In this document: positions 23,401 to 33,300 of the stretch, in pieces
How positions within the stretch are numbered: the stretch's first letter is position 1
Layout: the number at the start of each line of letters is the position of its first letter
Origin: Axinella damicornis
Lineage: Eukaryota > Porifera > Demospongiae > Axinellida > Axinellidae
Length of the DNA: 64,000 nt
Direction: 5' to 3'
NCBI GenBank assembly: GCA_963931865.1
Contig: OZ007510.1
Location: 12,859,981 to 12,923,980 of the forward strand
Position numbers and translations under genes: made by a program
Notes under the pieces: generated by a model
Seen by the model: the letters and a program-made list of their open reading frames with translations, nothing else
Databases searched by the model: none
Told to the model about the DNA's origin: nothing

Positions 23401-25446
23401 AGCAATATACATCTATATAGTGCAACGTTCTCTTCAAGTCTATTCACAATACCAATTTTGGTTCATTGGTTAACTCATTTTTGGCAAATATGGCACATCA
23501 GTTACCCTATAGAACAGGAGTTGTTTATTCTGGGTCAATTCCAAAATTGGCATGATGGAAAAATGGTACTGCCAGCCTCGTTCCCACACCTCCTCCTCAA
23601 CTTTACACATGTGGTACTGCCAGCCTTGTTCCCACACCTCCTCAACCTTACGCATGTGGTACTGCCAGCCTCGTTCCCACACCTCCTCAACCTTACACAT
23701 GTGGTACTGCCAGCCTTGTTCCCAGACCTCCTTGACCGAGGCACGATTTTGTGCCATACCTCGACAAGGCTGGCACGTAAGGTTGAGGAGGTCTGGGAAC
23801 GAGGCTAACAGACCCTATATCCGTCAGTGAACACAGGCCACGCAAGATCCAGAGCTATAATTATGTTCCAGAATCCGATTGCCAAGGCACTGCATATATC
23901 GCTTATAGCACAGATATAATTTGGGAGCATTAGTTGTAACACAGACATTGAGGGACACTGCATATAGCAGCTGCAAAGAATTCCTACATGTATGAACTTA
24001 CCACAAAATGTTTTGGCTATTGAAGCCCTGTCTAGCATTCTTGCAACTCCAAAGTCAGCTACACAGGGACAGAAGATATGTTTTTAGCTGAAAGTATCGC
24101 GTATGTGGTCTATCCAGCCTCACTACAGTGTGCTGCATGTGGGCTTACCCAGTTTCACTCTCCTCTTGCTGTCAAGAAGCACGTTCTCAGGCTTGAGGTC
24201 ACGGTGGATGATCCGCTTCTGGTGGCAGCTGTACACCGCCTCACAGATCTCATACAGCATCTGGAGGATGAGCTGTGTGTGGCGGAGCAAAGCAACACTC
24301 TGTGTGGTCAGACAGTCGTGCGGCAGGAGCCCATCCTGGTGTGGGTATCATTACTCCAAGCCAAAAATGGTCTCCCCAGGGGCAATAGTACGTACCACAG
24401 TTTTTCAAAAGCTCACTTCTGATTGGTTTACTTAGGTCATGTGACTGAGCATTAGCACATAGGTCAGGGGATGGTAAGAATACGTGAGGTAAGGGCATGT
24501 TTAGGAAGTTTTGGGAAGTATTCTCCATGGGATAGATCTCCAGGAAAGGAACCAACTCACAGTTTCACTGAGCATCTTGTGTTTCCTGTTCCTCCTGATC
24601 CACTGCAGGAGGTTGCCACCCTCGCAGTACTCCATGATGATGAACAGCTGCCTGGTCTCAGTGATGGACACTGTGTCCAGGATCTTCACAACATGACTGT
24701 CATCAATTTGGGCCTGAATCTGGACCTGTGGTGGAAGACACAAATTAACAGTGAACTTTAATTACCATCCTCAAAGACAAGCAACACTACATAACAGTGA
24801 CACGATGTTCCTCCTTGCAATGGGAGTCTGGGAACGAGACTGAAACTCAACCGGGTATACAGTGTCCCAGTTTCAGCATGCTTCCTTTAGCAGAAAATTG
24901 GGGAGACATGCCAATGATGATTGACCCTAGATATGATTGAGTGATCAAGTTCTCATCTAGTAGCCTCGTCCCCAGTCCCACGCCCAGCTTTTCCTCGCTT
25001 GCAGTACGGTTACCGTACTGCATGTACTGCAAGCGACGAAAAGCTGGGCGTGGGACTGGGAACGAGGCTACTCATCTAGAGGGATGGGATAATCAGGAGT
25101 GCATGAATTGTCGAAGGCAGCTGCCTTTGGTTCATGTGTTCCAGGAACAGTGCAAGGGATAACAGGACACACCCTACAATACTTCATCATCAAATTTGTG
25201 CTAGCATACTTCTTTCATGTTGCTTTCGCTGTACTCCACATGCTTGGCTGCATACACCGCCTTGGTTCTCAGGTCTCTCACTTTGTAAACATCACCAAAA
25301 CTTCCCTTGCCTATCTTTCCAACCACCTCGTATTTCTGTGTGAACTTGGGCGGAAGAGAAACGTCTACCTCTTCCCTCTCCTGAGAGGAGCTCCATGATC
25401 CACCTTGTTCCGACTCCTCTGAGATGCCATTGCCCATTTTCACCAT
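20484..25446 (-). CDS. NEK-like serine/threonine protein kinase
   Basis: Eight exons (- strand) give 388 residues: 25446-25210, 24725-24561, 24335-24149, 24058-24002, 21912-21840, 21715-21637, 21253-21155 and 20753-20484. All kinase landmarks are present: glycine loop GKIGKGSFGDVYK; VAIK-type lysine in YAAKHV; hinge MEYCEGGNLLQWI; catalytic loop IIHRDLKPENVLL; ADFGVARML; SPPYMAPEL; DVWSIGCILWDMA; and a C-lobe with LLRRMLKRNPEERSTLSEIL. The glycine loop, MEYCEGGNL and HRDLKPEN text is closest to NEK family kinases, but I cannot name an orthologue. The C-terminal ~75 residues are not recognisable. A second in-frame ATG (25437-25435) would give MGNGISEES, an N-myristoylation-type start. Intron 4 contains the 45-bp minisatellites. 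The gene is divergent from the GTPase gene over 138 bp. Confidence 0.9.
21020..21117. mobile_element. MITE-like inverted repeat in kinase intron 7
   Basis: CCTTTGTACCCAGGCTTTC and GAAAGCCTGGGTACAAGGCT are inverted around AACTTTGGACATAACATCCG-type text. It is a divergent relative of the TAGCCTCGTTCCCAG family. Confidence 0.6.
22065..23060. repeat. 45-bp minisatellite, about 22 copies, built on a MITE end
   Basis: The unit begins GGTCTGGGAACGAGGCTGGC and continues AGGGCCACATGCGTGAGGTTG plus AGGA, 45 bp in all. It is repeated with small variants (GGCAGGGCCACATGCG versus GGCTGTACCATATGCG). The TCTGGGAACGAGGCT core is the terminal sequence of the local MITE family. Because 45 is divisible by 3, several frames on both strands stay open for hundreds of codons. 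These are not genes. It lies in kinase intron 4. Confidence 0.95.
23565..23815. repeat. Second, inverted 45-bp minisatellite array
   Basis: About four units of the same minisatellite lie in the opposite orientation (GCCAGCCTCGTTCCCACACC followed by TCCTCAACCTTAC). They are followed at 23765-23808 by one unit in the original orientation. With 22065-23060 it forms a large inverted pair within one intron. Confidence 0.9.
24961..25070. mobile_element. 110-bp near-perfect hairpin MITE, TSD CTCATCTAG
   Basis: The arms TAGCCTCGTCCCCAGTCCCA and TGGGACTGGGAACGAGGCTA continue as CGCCCAGCTTTTC... to a short loop around a GTACGGTTACCGTAC palindrome. The exact 9-bp duplication CTCATCTAG is at 24952-24960 and 25071-25079. 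Related hairpins are at 41288 and 59683. Confidence 0.95.
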
Positions 25447-25584
25447 GTAAACTCAGGAACATAAAATGCAAGGATAGTTTGTTCTATTCAAAGCGCACCA
25501 TTGTTTTGATGACGTCATTGTTTGATGGTGTGCACGAAATGGAGTGAATAGATTGCAGCTTTACAAAACTGGCTAAAAGAAATC
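25447..25584. promoter_or_regulatory. 138-bp bidirectional promoter with CRE TGACGTCA
   Basis: This is the gap between the divergent kinase (-) and GTPase (+) start codons. A perfect CRE palindrome lies at 25510-25517, almost central. No TATA box is obvious. The shared-promoter function is inferred from layout. Confidence 0.6.
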
Positions 25585-27225
25585 ATGGCTTCTCGGTTTC
25601 CTGGTGGGGATTCCTCGTTCTTCACTCTGCGGCCCGAGGAGGCGACGAGGCTGGAGAAGAGGAGGAGGGCGGTGAGCGAGTATCAGCCGCCAAAGTGGAG
25701 ATCGAACTATCCGGATCCAGTGTCCGGGCAGTGTGTGGAGTACCCCATGGTGGAGCATGCAAGTATCTACTAAATACTGGTTGAGTAAAGCGGTTTGTGC
25801 ATGCTTGCTCTGCTGTTTTGCAGCAACGTAATCGTATGGGGCCTGGGAATGAGAGTCTAAGTCGAGCCCGTGTTGTAGTCGTCTAGTCTGGGAACCAGAC
25901 TAATGTTGGATCATGGAATGGCCAGAGGACAAGTGGTGTTGTGATATTCATGCTTAAAAGTGTAATATCTATGGTACAATGCTCACAAACTTCCATAGTT
26001 CCGTAGCAAGTAGTGCAGCTCTGCCTGCTGAGGGCATTTTCTGGAATAAGGTAATGGAGGGGGTTTCCGGACAGTCTTTTGATTCCGGACACGCACTTCA
26101 TGCCCCTTGCATTCGCTCCTTTAGCAGTTCTTCTGAATTATGGTAAGTGTGCGTGCATACCCTACCTTCGAACTTTCCAACGCTGTGCATGCGCAGTTGT
26201 AAGCAAAAACTGCTCCTAGAGAGCGAAAGCTGGGGCCGTGTCCGGAAACCCCCTGCTGTCCGGAAACCCCCTCCGTTACCTTACCTGCAACCATACTTCC
26301 TTCATAGCTATAAGCACCTTGCATTGGATAAAGATGTTGATACTGTCGAGCAAACTTTGTGCAGACTGGGAATTCCATCATAGCAGGAGTAAAATATTGT
26401 GTGTCCGTACAGTCCCCAGACTGCCATCCCTAGGAAGCTTGACACCACTGGTACTGCTCTGCTTTGTCATGTTGTGACTTGACTCTTCCAGTAGAGCACT
26501 TCCTTAACTTTTCCCAGACATTGTGTTTTTGGGGCCAGTAGGTTCGGGGAAATCCTCCCTAATTGGCAGCCTCTATAGAGCTGTGAACGAGGTGGACAGA
26601 TTTCCGGAACGGATTCAGCTTACTCTGAACCACCCTGATGATGACTCTCACGGCACAATGCACTGGATGGAGACCCAGGGGAACAGAGGGGGGACCATTG
26701 TATACCAGGACACCAGAGGAGACCAGGTTGGGGTGGGGGTCAATTTCCGTAATCCAAACACCCACGTAGGACCAAAATCAATCTGATTAGCAAGATGTCA
26801 GGCACTCCACTGCATGCCTATTATTGCCTAATCAGTTTTCATCCTCCCCCAGGAGTATGACGACCAGGAGAGGTCTGTCCACGAGTTCTCCCTCCGAGGG
26901 ATGTACCGTGATGGTGCGAGGCTGACCTCTTCCTCCTTCCTCTCCAAGGAGTGGTGGGTCTCACGAAGGTTCTTTTGGGAGAGAGGTCTCACTGAGGTGC
27001 CGCACTGCGTCGTCTTTGTGTTTGATGGGTCCAGTGATCCTTTCCTGGATGCTGAAAGCCTGGAGTTTTTCCAGCATGTCTTTCATGACTGCACTAGAAT
27101 AGGTAGGTAGTTCTTGTGATTGTCGTTTGTGGTTTGCTCTTTGTAAGCTTGAAAGTGTCCCCTTCTCTCCTCTCTCTTCTCCTCTTCGCCCTTCCCTCTT
27201 CGATTTCTCCTCTCTCTCTCTCTCT

Positions 27226-27257
<32 letters not shown>

Positions 27258-27706
27258 CTGCTCTTCACCATCCTCCTCTTTCCTCCCTTCTACTCTTCCC
27301 TCCTCTCCCCCCTTTCCCCCCTTTCATTGTCTTCCTTCCTTTTCCTCCTTCCTTCAAATCCCTCCCATCTCCTCCAGGCTATGAACCAGTGATTGTGATT
27401 ACATGTCTGGACCTCATCTACCAGGAGGCTCTGAGACACGGACACAACTATGAGGTGGAGGTGCAGCACAAGAAAGACAAGGTCCTTCAGGCGTTTGAAG
27501 ATCTCAATCTCACTCGACAGAGCATCTACTTTGTCACCGACTATCATGAAGGAAAGAGAGGGGGTATCAGAGTATGGGACAAGAACGATAAGGGTTTTGA
27601 TAAAGCAACAAAGAAAATGGTGGACTTGGCTAGAGACCTCTTGTCTGTAGCAGATAGGTTTATTGAGCGGAAGTACACCAGAAACTCCAGCTGTTCTCTT
27701 TTGTAG
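25585..27706 (+). CDS. IFI44-like GTPase with C-terminal CaaX box
   Basis: Four exons, 25585-25762, 26518-26726, 26853-27102 and 27378-27706, encode 321 residues. After a charged N-terminal region (MASRFPGGDSSFFTLRPEEA) comes a G domain. Its P-loop is GPVGSGKSSL, the switch-II type motif is DTRGDQ, a strand reads CVVFVFDGSSDP, and a G4-like VIVITCLD follows. The GPVGSGKSS loop and overall layout match the IFI44/IFI44L-type GTPases of animals, which in vertebrates are interferon-induced. The protein ends SSCSLL, so the last four residues CSLL form a CaaX motif with terminal Leu, which predicts geranylgeranylation. G4 has T-C-L-D instead of (N/T)KxD, so guanine specificity is uncertain. The gene is head-to-head with the kinase and tail-to-tail with another CaaX protein. 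Confidence 0.85.
26047..26283. mobile_element. 237-bp inverted-repeat element in GTPase intron 1
   Basis: The ends TAAGGTAATGGAGGGGGTTT and the reverse complement of AAACCCCCTCCGTTACCTTA match. GTTTCCGGACAG is repeated inside. No ORF and no clear duplication beyond a possible TA. Confidence 0.75.
27229..27258. repeat. Poly(C) tract, 30 bp, in GTPase intron 3
   Basis: A pure C run follows (TC)n and precedes the polypyrimidine tract of the acceptor at 27377. Confidence 0.95.
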
Positions 27707-28327
27707 TGAACCCTATAATATTAGCCTTGTTCTTGGGTGTGGGCGGGGTCTGGGAATGAGGCAAACTCTATATTATCTGTGTACACAGTGTTATTTCTCA
27801 TTCATTAGTGGATGTTTTCACAATGCGAATGATGGGAACTTGATGGAGGTGGATGTGTAATTTCACTCACAAACACTCACCAGGCTCATGTGTCAGCATG
27901 TTTGGATCCACAGTTATGAGAGGAACCATTGCCATAGCAGTGGGGTTGATTACATAACTGAACAGTCATGCTTCTCCCAGATGTGTGGACTGAGCCACCT
28001 GCACCTTCACTATAGCCTTGTTCCCAGTCTCTCTCCCCCCCCCCCCGTGAGTATACAACAACGAAAAGTTGCTGCCCATGCAGGAGGAGCAGAGCATATA
28101 TAGGAACAAAACTATATTTCTTCACCACTGTCAACTACAGCATGCAAGAGCACATGATGACATCATTGTAAAAACAATGATGTCATCATGCACTCTTGAC
28201 TACAGTATATATATGTGTGTTGCAAGCAACCACAAAGATATGGTGGGTGGGTCTTACAACAACTTAGGCTGTAGGATAGAACAACTGAAGGTGGACAGAG
28301 ATGATGCGTGATATCTGGAGATGCACA
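27707..28327. other. Convergent intergenic region with hairpin
   Basis: This lies between the tail-to-tail GTPase and CaaX-protein genes. It contains a MITE remnant (27721-27766, TAGCCTTGTTC...GGGAATGAGGC) and a C run at 28037-28047. A 53-bp near-perfect hairpin at 28146-28198 has the stem ATGATGACATCATTGT. No gene is seen. Confidence 0.6.
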
Positions 28328-28868
28328 CTACAACAAACAACAGGAGCCACTGGTAAATAGGCTTTGAGGGTTGGGTTCTGAGTTGGCTAGTTCAGTCAGC
28401 CTCTGCACATGTGGTTGGGCAGGTTCATCGTTCCAGGAGAGCACTTGAGTCGCATCTAGGTACACTCTCAGTGGCTGTTGGTTGTGGAGGCGTGTCCTGA
28501 GCGAGGGAGAGATGAGGGTACTGTCGGGGGACACTGGCTCTGGTTGACTGAGGGGTGTGGCATAGTGGGAGATGAGGAAAGCAACCTTGTTGGGGCCTGC
28601 AGGAGAAAGTGTTCAATCAGATCTTAATTTCTCCACTCCTGCCTGCATGGGAATGAGGCTGACTCCACTCGTGTGCAGAGACATCAGGACTTGTCCATTA
28701 ACTACTAAGTACATTGTGCATCTTCTCCCATCCTGGTAAGGGTGAGCAACCGTCTCCGGATGATCCCAGGATGGGTAAGCAATCGTCTCCCACCTTGGTA
28801 TGATCCTAGGACGGTTGAGCAACCATCTCCCATCAGGGAATGATCCTAGGATGGAGGAGTGGGTTAGC

Positions 28869-28906
<38 letters not shown>

Positions 28907-29658
28907 CCATCTAGGAAAGGCTCATGGGTGTGTCTATCCTCACCCAATAATGATTCAACATGCTTCAGTAGCGAGGTGTAGAAGCCATCAGTCCCAGTGA
29001 GTAGAATCCTGGCCTCAGACGCATTGTAGCACATACAGATCAGGTCATGCTTCTTCAGCTCTCTGCTGTCAAAGCTGCCCCTCAACAGCACCTTCCTCCT
29101 CAGGGTGAAAGGTACAAACTTGATCTCGGGAATCTCAGAGTTGAGTTGCTTTGCCACCAACTTTTGCAACTCTGAAGCTACAAGATTAGGTCGGTCAAAC
29201 TCCCGACCAATGACCGCAATTAGTTTTTGCTCATCATTTTCTCGTTCATAGTTAATCTTTGGGGCCATGAATTCTGGCTGGTATAGAGAAGCCGACCCAA
29301 AACTAGCAGTCTGCTGATCACTACTACTTGAACTTGAAGAAGTTGAGTTTCTAGTGTAAGCATAAGCAGCTGCCTTCTTGGCGTCAGAGCTGAGGTCGAT
29401 GGGATTGTCAGCAGCAGCTACTGGTACAGTGCTACCGGTGGCCAGGTCACTGGCAACATAATACTCTCTGTCAATGGTTCCACCCCTACTTCCATCTGAG
29501 CGTGAATCAACACTCTCTGCCTCTCTGTCAATGGTTCCACCTCTACTTCCCTCTGAGCGTGAATCAACAATCTCTGCCTCCGTATCTGAGGAGGCGAGGT
29601 AGTCTTGCCGACGCTCTTCTATCTCTGGGTGCAGCTGGTCAAAGGCAAGTGCATCCAT
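28328..29658 (-). CDS. 327-residue CaaX protein, possible degenerate G domain
   Basis: Two exons on - join in frame: 29658-28944 (donor TTGG|gtgagg) and 28596-28328. No family is recognised with confidence. Residues 1-130 are acidic and Ser-rich, with two copies of an SxGSRGGTIDRE motif. Residues ~140-270 alternate predicted strands and helices: KLIAVIGREFDRPN, KHDLICMCYNASEARILL and PNKVAFLISHYA. This resembles the later half of a small G domain, but the P-loop lacks GKS/T and there is no NKxD, so nucleotide binding is doubtful. It ends GSCCLL; CCLL is a CaaX motif with terminal Leu. It is tail-to-tail with the CaaX-ending GTPase and divergent from FBF1. The first part of exon 1 is duplicated at 45113 and 63648. 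Confidence 0.7.
28715..28903. repeat. Minisatellite-like GATCCTAGGATGG repeats plus 33-bp poly(C)
   Basis: Degenerate units of GAGCAACCRTCTCC...GATCCYAGGAYGG recur 3-4 times at 28740-28860. A pure C tract follows at 28871-28903. Both are in the single intron of the CaaX gene. Confidence 0.85.
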
Positions 29659-30315
29659 CTCTCTAGCTAGCTAGCTAGCTCTCCACTTTGCACAATGTAT
29701 ATTAGTTCAACGTCATGTTACGTCATCGTGCAGCGGGTTGGCGGAAAAAAAATTGAAATTCAAATACTTCTTTTTGGCCCTTTTTGGGCCGGGACTATTT
29801 CACGGAACGGAACGGAACACTTGAAAACACGGAACAGCTATGCAAGTCCTCACTGCACAGTTTAAACTCCACAAACTGCATACCACTGGATAGAGCGCGA
29901 CGAGCTCTACACGCTGGTACCCTTTTTGCTGGAATCCTTGCTGCTGGAAAGAATTGGCTTAGAGTTCTACGAAATCGCGTGGGCGGAAGCTCGCGTATGG
30001 CTAACTCTGGTCGTAACTCTAACACTAACCATCGTGTTCCAACAATATGGCTACCAGCATGTAGGACTCGTCGAGCTCTGTCCATTGGTGTACAGTTTGT
30101 AGAGATCAGACACTGCAGCGAGGACGTGCATAGCCGTTCCGTGTTTTCCAGTGTTCCGTTCCGTTCCGTGAAATAGCCACGGCCTATTTTTGTGCTTTCT
30201 TGCTTCATAATGTCGCATATCATGTGCTTGGTGACCGTGAGGACGCGTCTTTTGCGTGTTGCCATTCTGTGAAGAACTTCTTATATCCCAGAACCCATAA
30301 GGCCAAGAAACTTTG
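29659..30315. promoter_or_regulatory. Divergent CaaX gene/FBF1 intergenic region
   Basis: It contains CRE-like TTACGTCA (29718-29725) and ACGTCA (29710-29715) near the CaaX-gene start. It also holds the MITE at 29795 and about 130 bp of FBF1 leader. The leader is conserved in the second unit (30180-30450 matches 52150-52430), which marks it as part of the duplicated unit. Confidence 0.5.
29795..30176. mobile_element. 382-bp palindromic MITE (CTATTTCACGGAACGG ends)
   Basis: The arms run CTATTTCACGGAACGGAACG... and the reverse complement of ...CGTTCCGTTCCGTGAAATAG, paired over about 150 bp per arm. No ORF is supported; the similar proteins on both strands arise from the palindrome. It lies between the divergent CaaX and FBF1 genes. 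Confidence 0.9.
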
Positions 30316-33300
30316 ATGAGCAAGGTAAAGATGTTGGGCAGCTTTGATAATAATGTTTGTTTTGGTGGGCTTTGAATAGAGTATGTACGTTAAAATGGTG
30401 CCCGCAGGGAGCTTCAATTTACAGTGCTCGGGGGCTTCCCGCTAGCTAATATGGTGAAGTCTAACCTGTGCTGTGTTACTGCCTACTGTGTATTAGCTTG
30501 GACCGTTGCCTGAGTTTGGCAGGAGGGAGGGGAGAGGGCTGACCAGTGGGCCGCAACTGGATGAAGATGCTCTCGGCCCCCTGCTTGGATCGCACAGGAG
30601 GAGAGACTCAGCCTCCAAGTCGCACAGACAAAAGAAGGCTATAGGAACCAGGTTGGTCTCATACCCTTCCGGTGCTTCATTATAAAAGGTGTTCCGGATG
30701 CTGCTCCAAAAGTCACTCCAGTGATCAACTGACTTATACAGACAGCAATAATTATTAGTACCTGCCCTGGCCCTAAGTATTGTGTCTGTATAAGTCAGTT
30801 GAACTTGACCCCAGTCTCCTTTACAAGTGATGTTTAGACCAATGTCCCCCCCCCCCCCCCCCCCCCCCCCCCATTACTGACTGTCCTTAGCTTTAGTTTT
30901 CCAACATGAATATTGGTCTGGCAGGAAGTACATACTTTAAGTATAGGTAATGGACACATATGCGCATTCAGCACTGGCCCTTAGTATACCCAAACCCACC
31001 CTATTTCCTGCCGGACCAATAGCCACTTTGTTAGTTTCCAGACAGTAGTGAGGTTTCCAAACACTGCTCATTTTAGCCGCTAGCCCCTCTCCACCCCCGC
31101 CTGGCCGGTCTGGTGGAGAGGGGCTAGAGGCTGATCCAAAAGCCACTCCTTTAGATTAAGGAACTTTCAAAGCAGTTTCTGGAACTCCTTCCCGTACCCT
31201 ACTCACACAGTATCTGGTACTATCAAAGTGCAATACATGCATCATGCAAACTAGTGCATATGCAAACCTAATGGCACATTTTCGTAAGTCTGAATAGACC
31301 CCACCAAAAAAGTTCTGAGGGGGCTGGCAATCTGTATGTGTAGGCCTTTAGGTAGTTACATGTAGTAAAATCTCCATGTTTGAAGCCTATTTGATGTTTA
31401 GTTTGGCAGTTAAGAGGTCACCAAAAATTATTTTCCTATACATGTACGTTATATAAATACGTATGGTTGGGGGTAACCTAACCCCCCAACCATACGTAGT
31501 GCCCTCTAACTACCAACCTAAACAATTAAGCTTTAGGCTTCAAACTTGAAGGCTTTACTAACTATACCCTAAGGCCTACACATACCCCCAAAATCAGATT
31601 GCCAACTCCCTCAGAAATGCTTTGGTGGGCTCTTATGCAAATGTGCCATTAGCCTTTGTGGATTCAGCATGAGCATATTTTCTTTCATCTCAGAGACTCA
31701 GAGGACACTAATTTCCACAACCAGTTGGCCGGTCTCACTGGTGAGGAGAACGAGGAGGAGGTAAGTAGCTGTCCTGCTGATGAGTATGTAGGGAAAAAAA
31801 ACACGACAGAAATGTGGCTGCATGAGCCACACAGTAGACCATCTCACTGTACAACTGCCACCACACATCTCACTGTACAATTCCCACCACACATCTCACT
31901 GTACAACTCCCAGGATGTTCCAGTGACTGTGGAGGAGACGAAACAGCTGGTGGAGTCTGTTGATGTGGATGACATGGACGCAAACCTCTTTGGCTCCTTC
32001 ACTCATGGACAGAAAACCAGGGGGAGACCTTCCAAATCAAGATCGTCTGCCAAGCTGCCTCCCCCTTCAACTGCCCGAGGGAGGAAGACGGAAGGGTCTG
32101 GATTGGTACCAGATGCACCCCTTGACAGAACAGAGGTGTCAGTGTGGGGGGAGAAAACTCCCAGGCAGCCTATGGCACACACTGGTGGGAGGAAGAAAGA
32201 GTTGAAAGGATTGTCGGGTGTGGACCTAGGGGATCGACATATGAACGGAGGTCCAAAGGCAAATATGAAGCCCAAAGTTCAGAAATCAGGTATGCATGTT
32301 GTACATACATGTACATCCTTTGTGCTCAGTGTATTGCTGAAGTGAAGCACTGTTAAGGTTGAGATGAGTCTCATTCCTAGAACTGTATTTGATCCCATTC
32401 CTAGACTTGCCCAGTTTGTAGGATGCTTCCTCACATGCATTACTGTTCAAAGACAACCTGCTTTGAATTAAAGATATTCACTAAGACGGCCATTGCCACC
32501 AATGGTTGTAATCCTGTCCCTACTTTGAATCAGGTGCCAAGGCACAAGTAGTCATGCTGTGCTGTATATTAGCTCTTTGATGTTTGCTGTTGTTGTTCCC
32601 AGATCTGGACGATGATATCTTGGATCTTCTCTCGGACGGTGACCATGGAGACGTTGTCCCCAAAACAAGGACAAAACCTAAGATCCAGCTTAGGACGAGT
32701 AGAGGTAGCAAGGCCAGTGAAGGTAGCAGTCTTGATGGCAAACCGACCACTTCTGAAGAGGGCGTGGATGATAATGGGCGTGGTGAGGAAGGGAAAGGAC
32801 GGGGTGGAGGGCAGGACAGTCCGAAACTAAGCCATTGGAAGTCCGAAGTGGAAAAGCAGGAGGACCTTGATGGAAGAAGTAAGAGCAAAGAGAAGGGGAG
32901 GGCTGATATCTGGGATTCCTCTTCTGAGCAACAGCGTCCAGCCGTGTCCACCAAGTCAGCCAAGAGCCAGTCAGCAACTGTCAGCTCATTCAGCAGTTCC
33001 AAGATTGATTTCAGTGAGGACGGAGATGATTTGCTCCTTGGGATGGGGTTGGATGACAGCAGGACCTCAACTACTTCAAAGGATTCTGGAACGAGACGAG
33101 GGTCCAAGATGGATGAACTGCTCGGCACTGTGGCTAGGAAAACCACTGGTCCAGGAGGACAACCAGCACAGAGTGAGAAAAATAAAGTTGAGAATGTCAA
33201 ATCTACAGCTGAAAGTGGTGAGAGGGAAGAAGAGAATTACCATTTTGGAGGGTACCTTCCCTCAGTTGCTTTGGATGGTGGGTCCCTGAAACCCAGGAGG

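Noticed and set aside
30240..30316. RFX X-box upstream of ciliary gene FBF1
   Set aside because: Only one half site (GTTGCC near 30257) is present without a matching second half, and it is not kept in unit 2.
29784..30323. Similar 130-156-codon ORFs on both strands
   Set aside because: Products of a palindromic MITE; each strand reads the same arm sequence.
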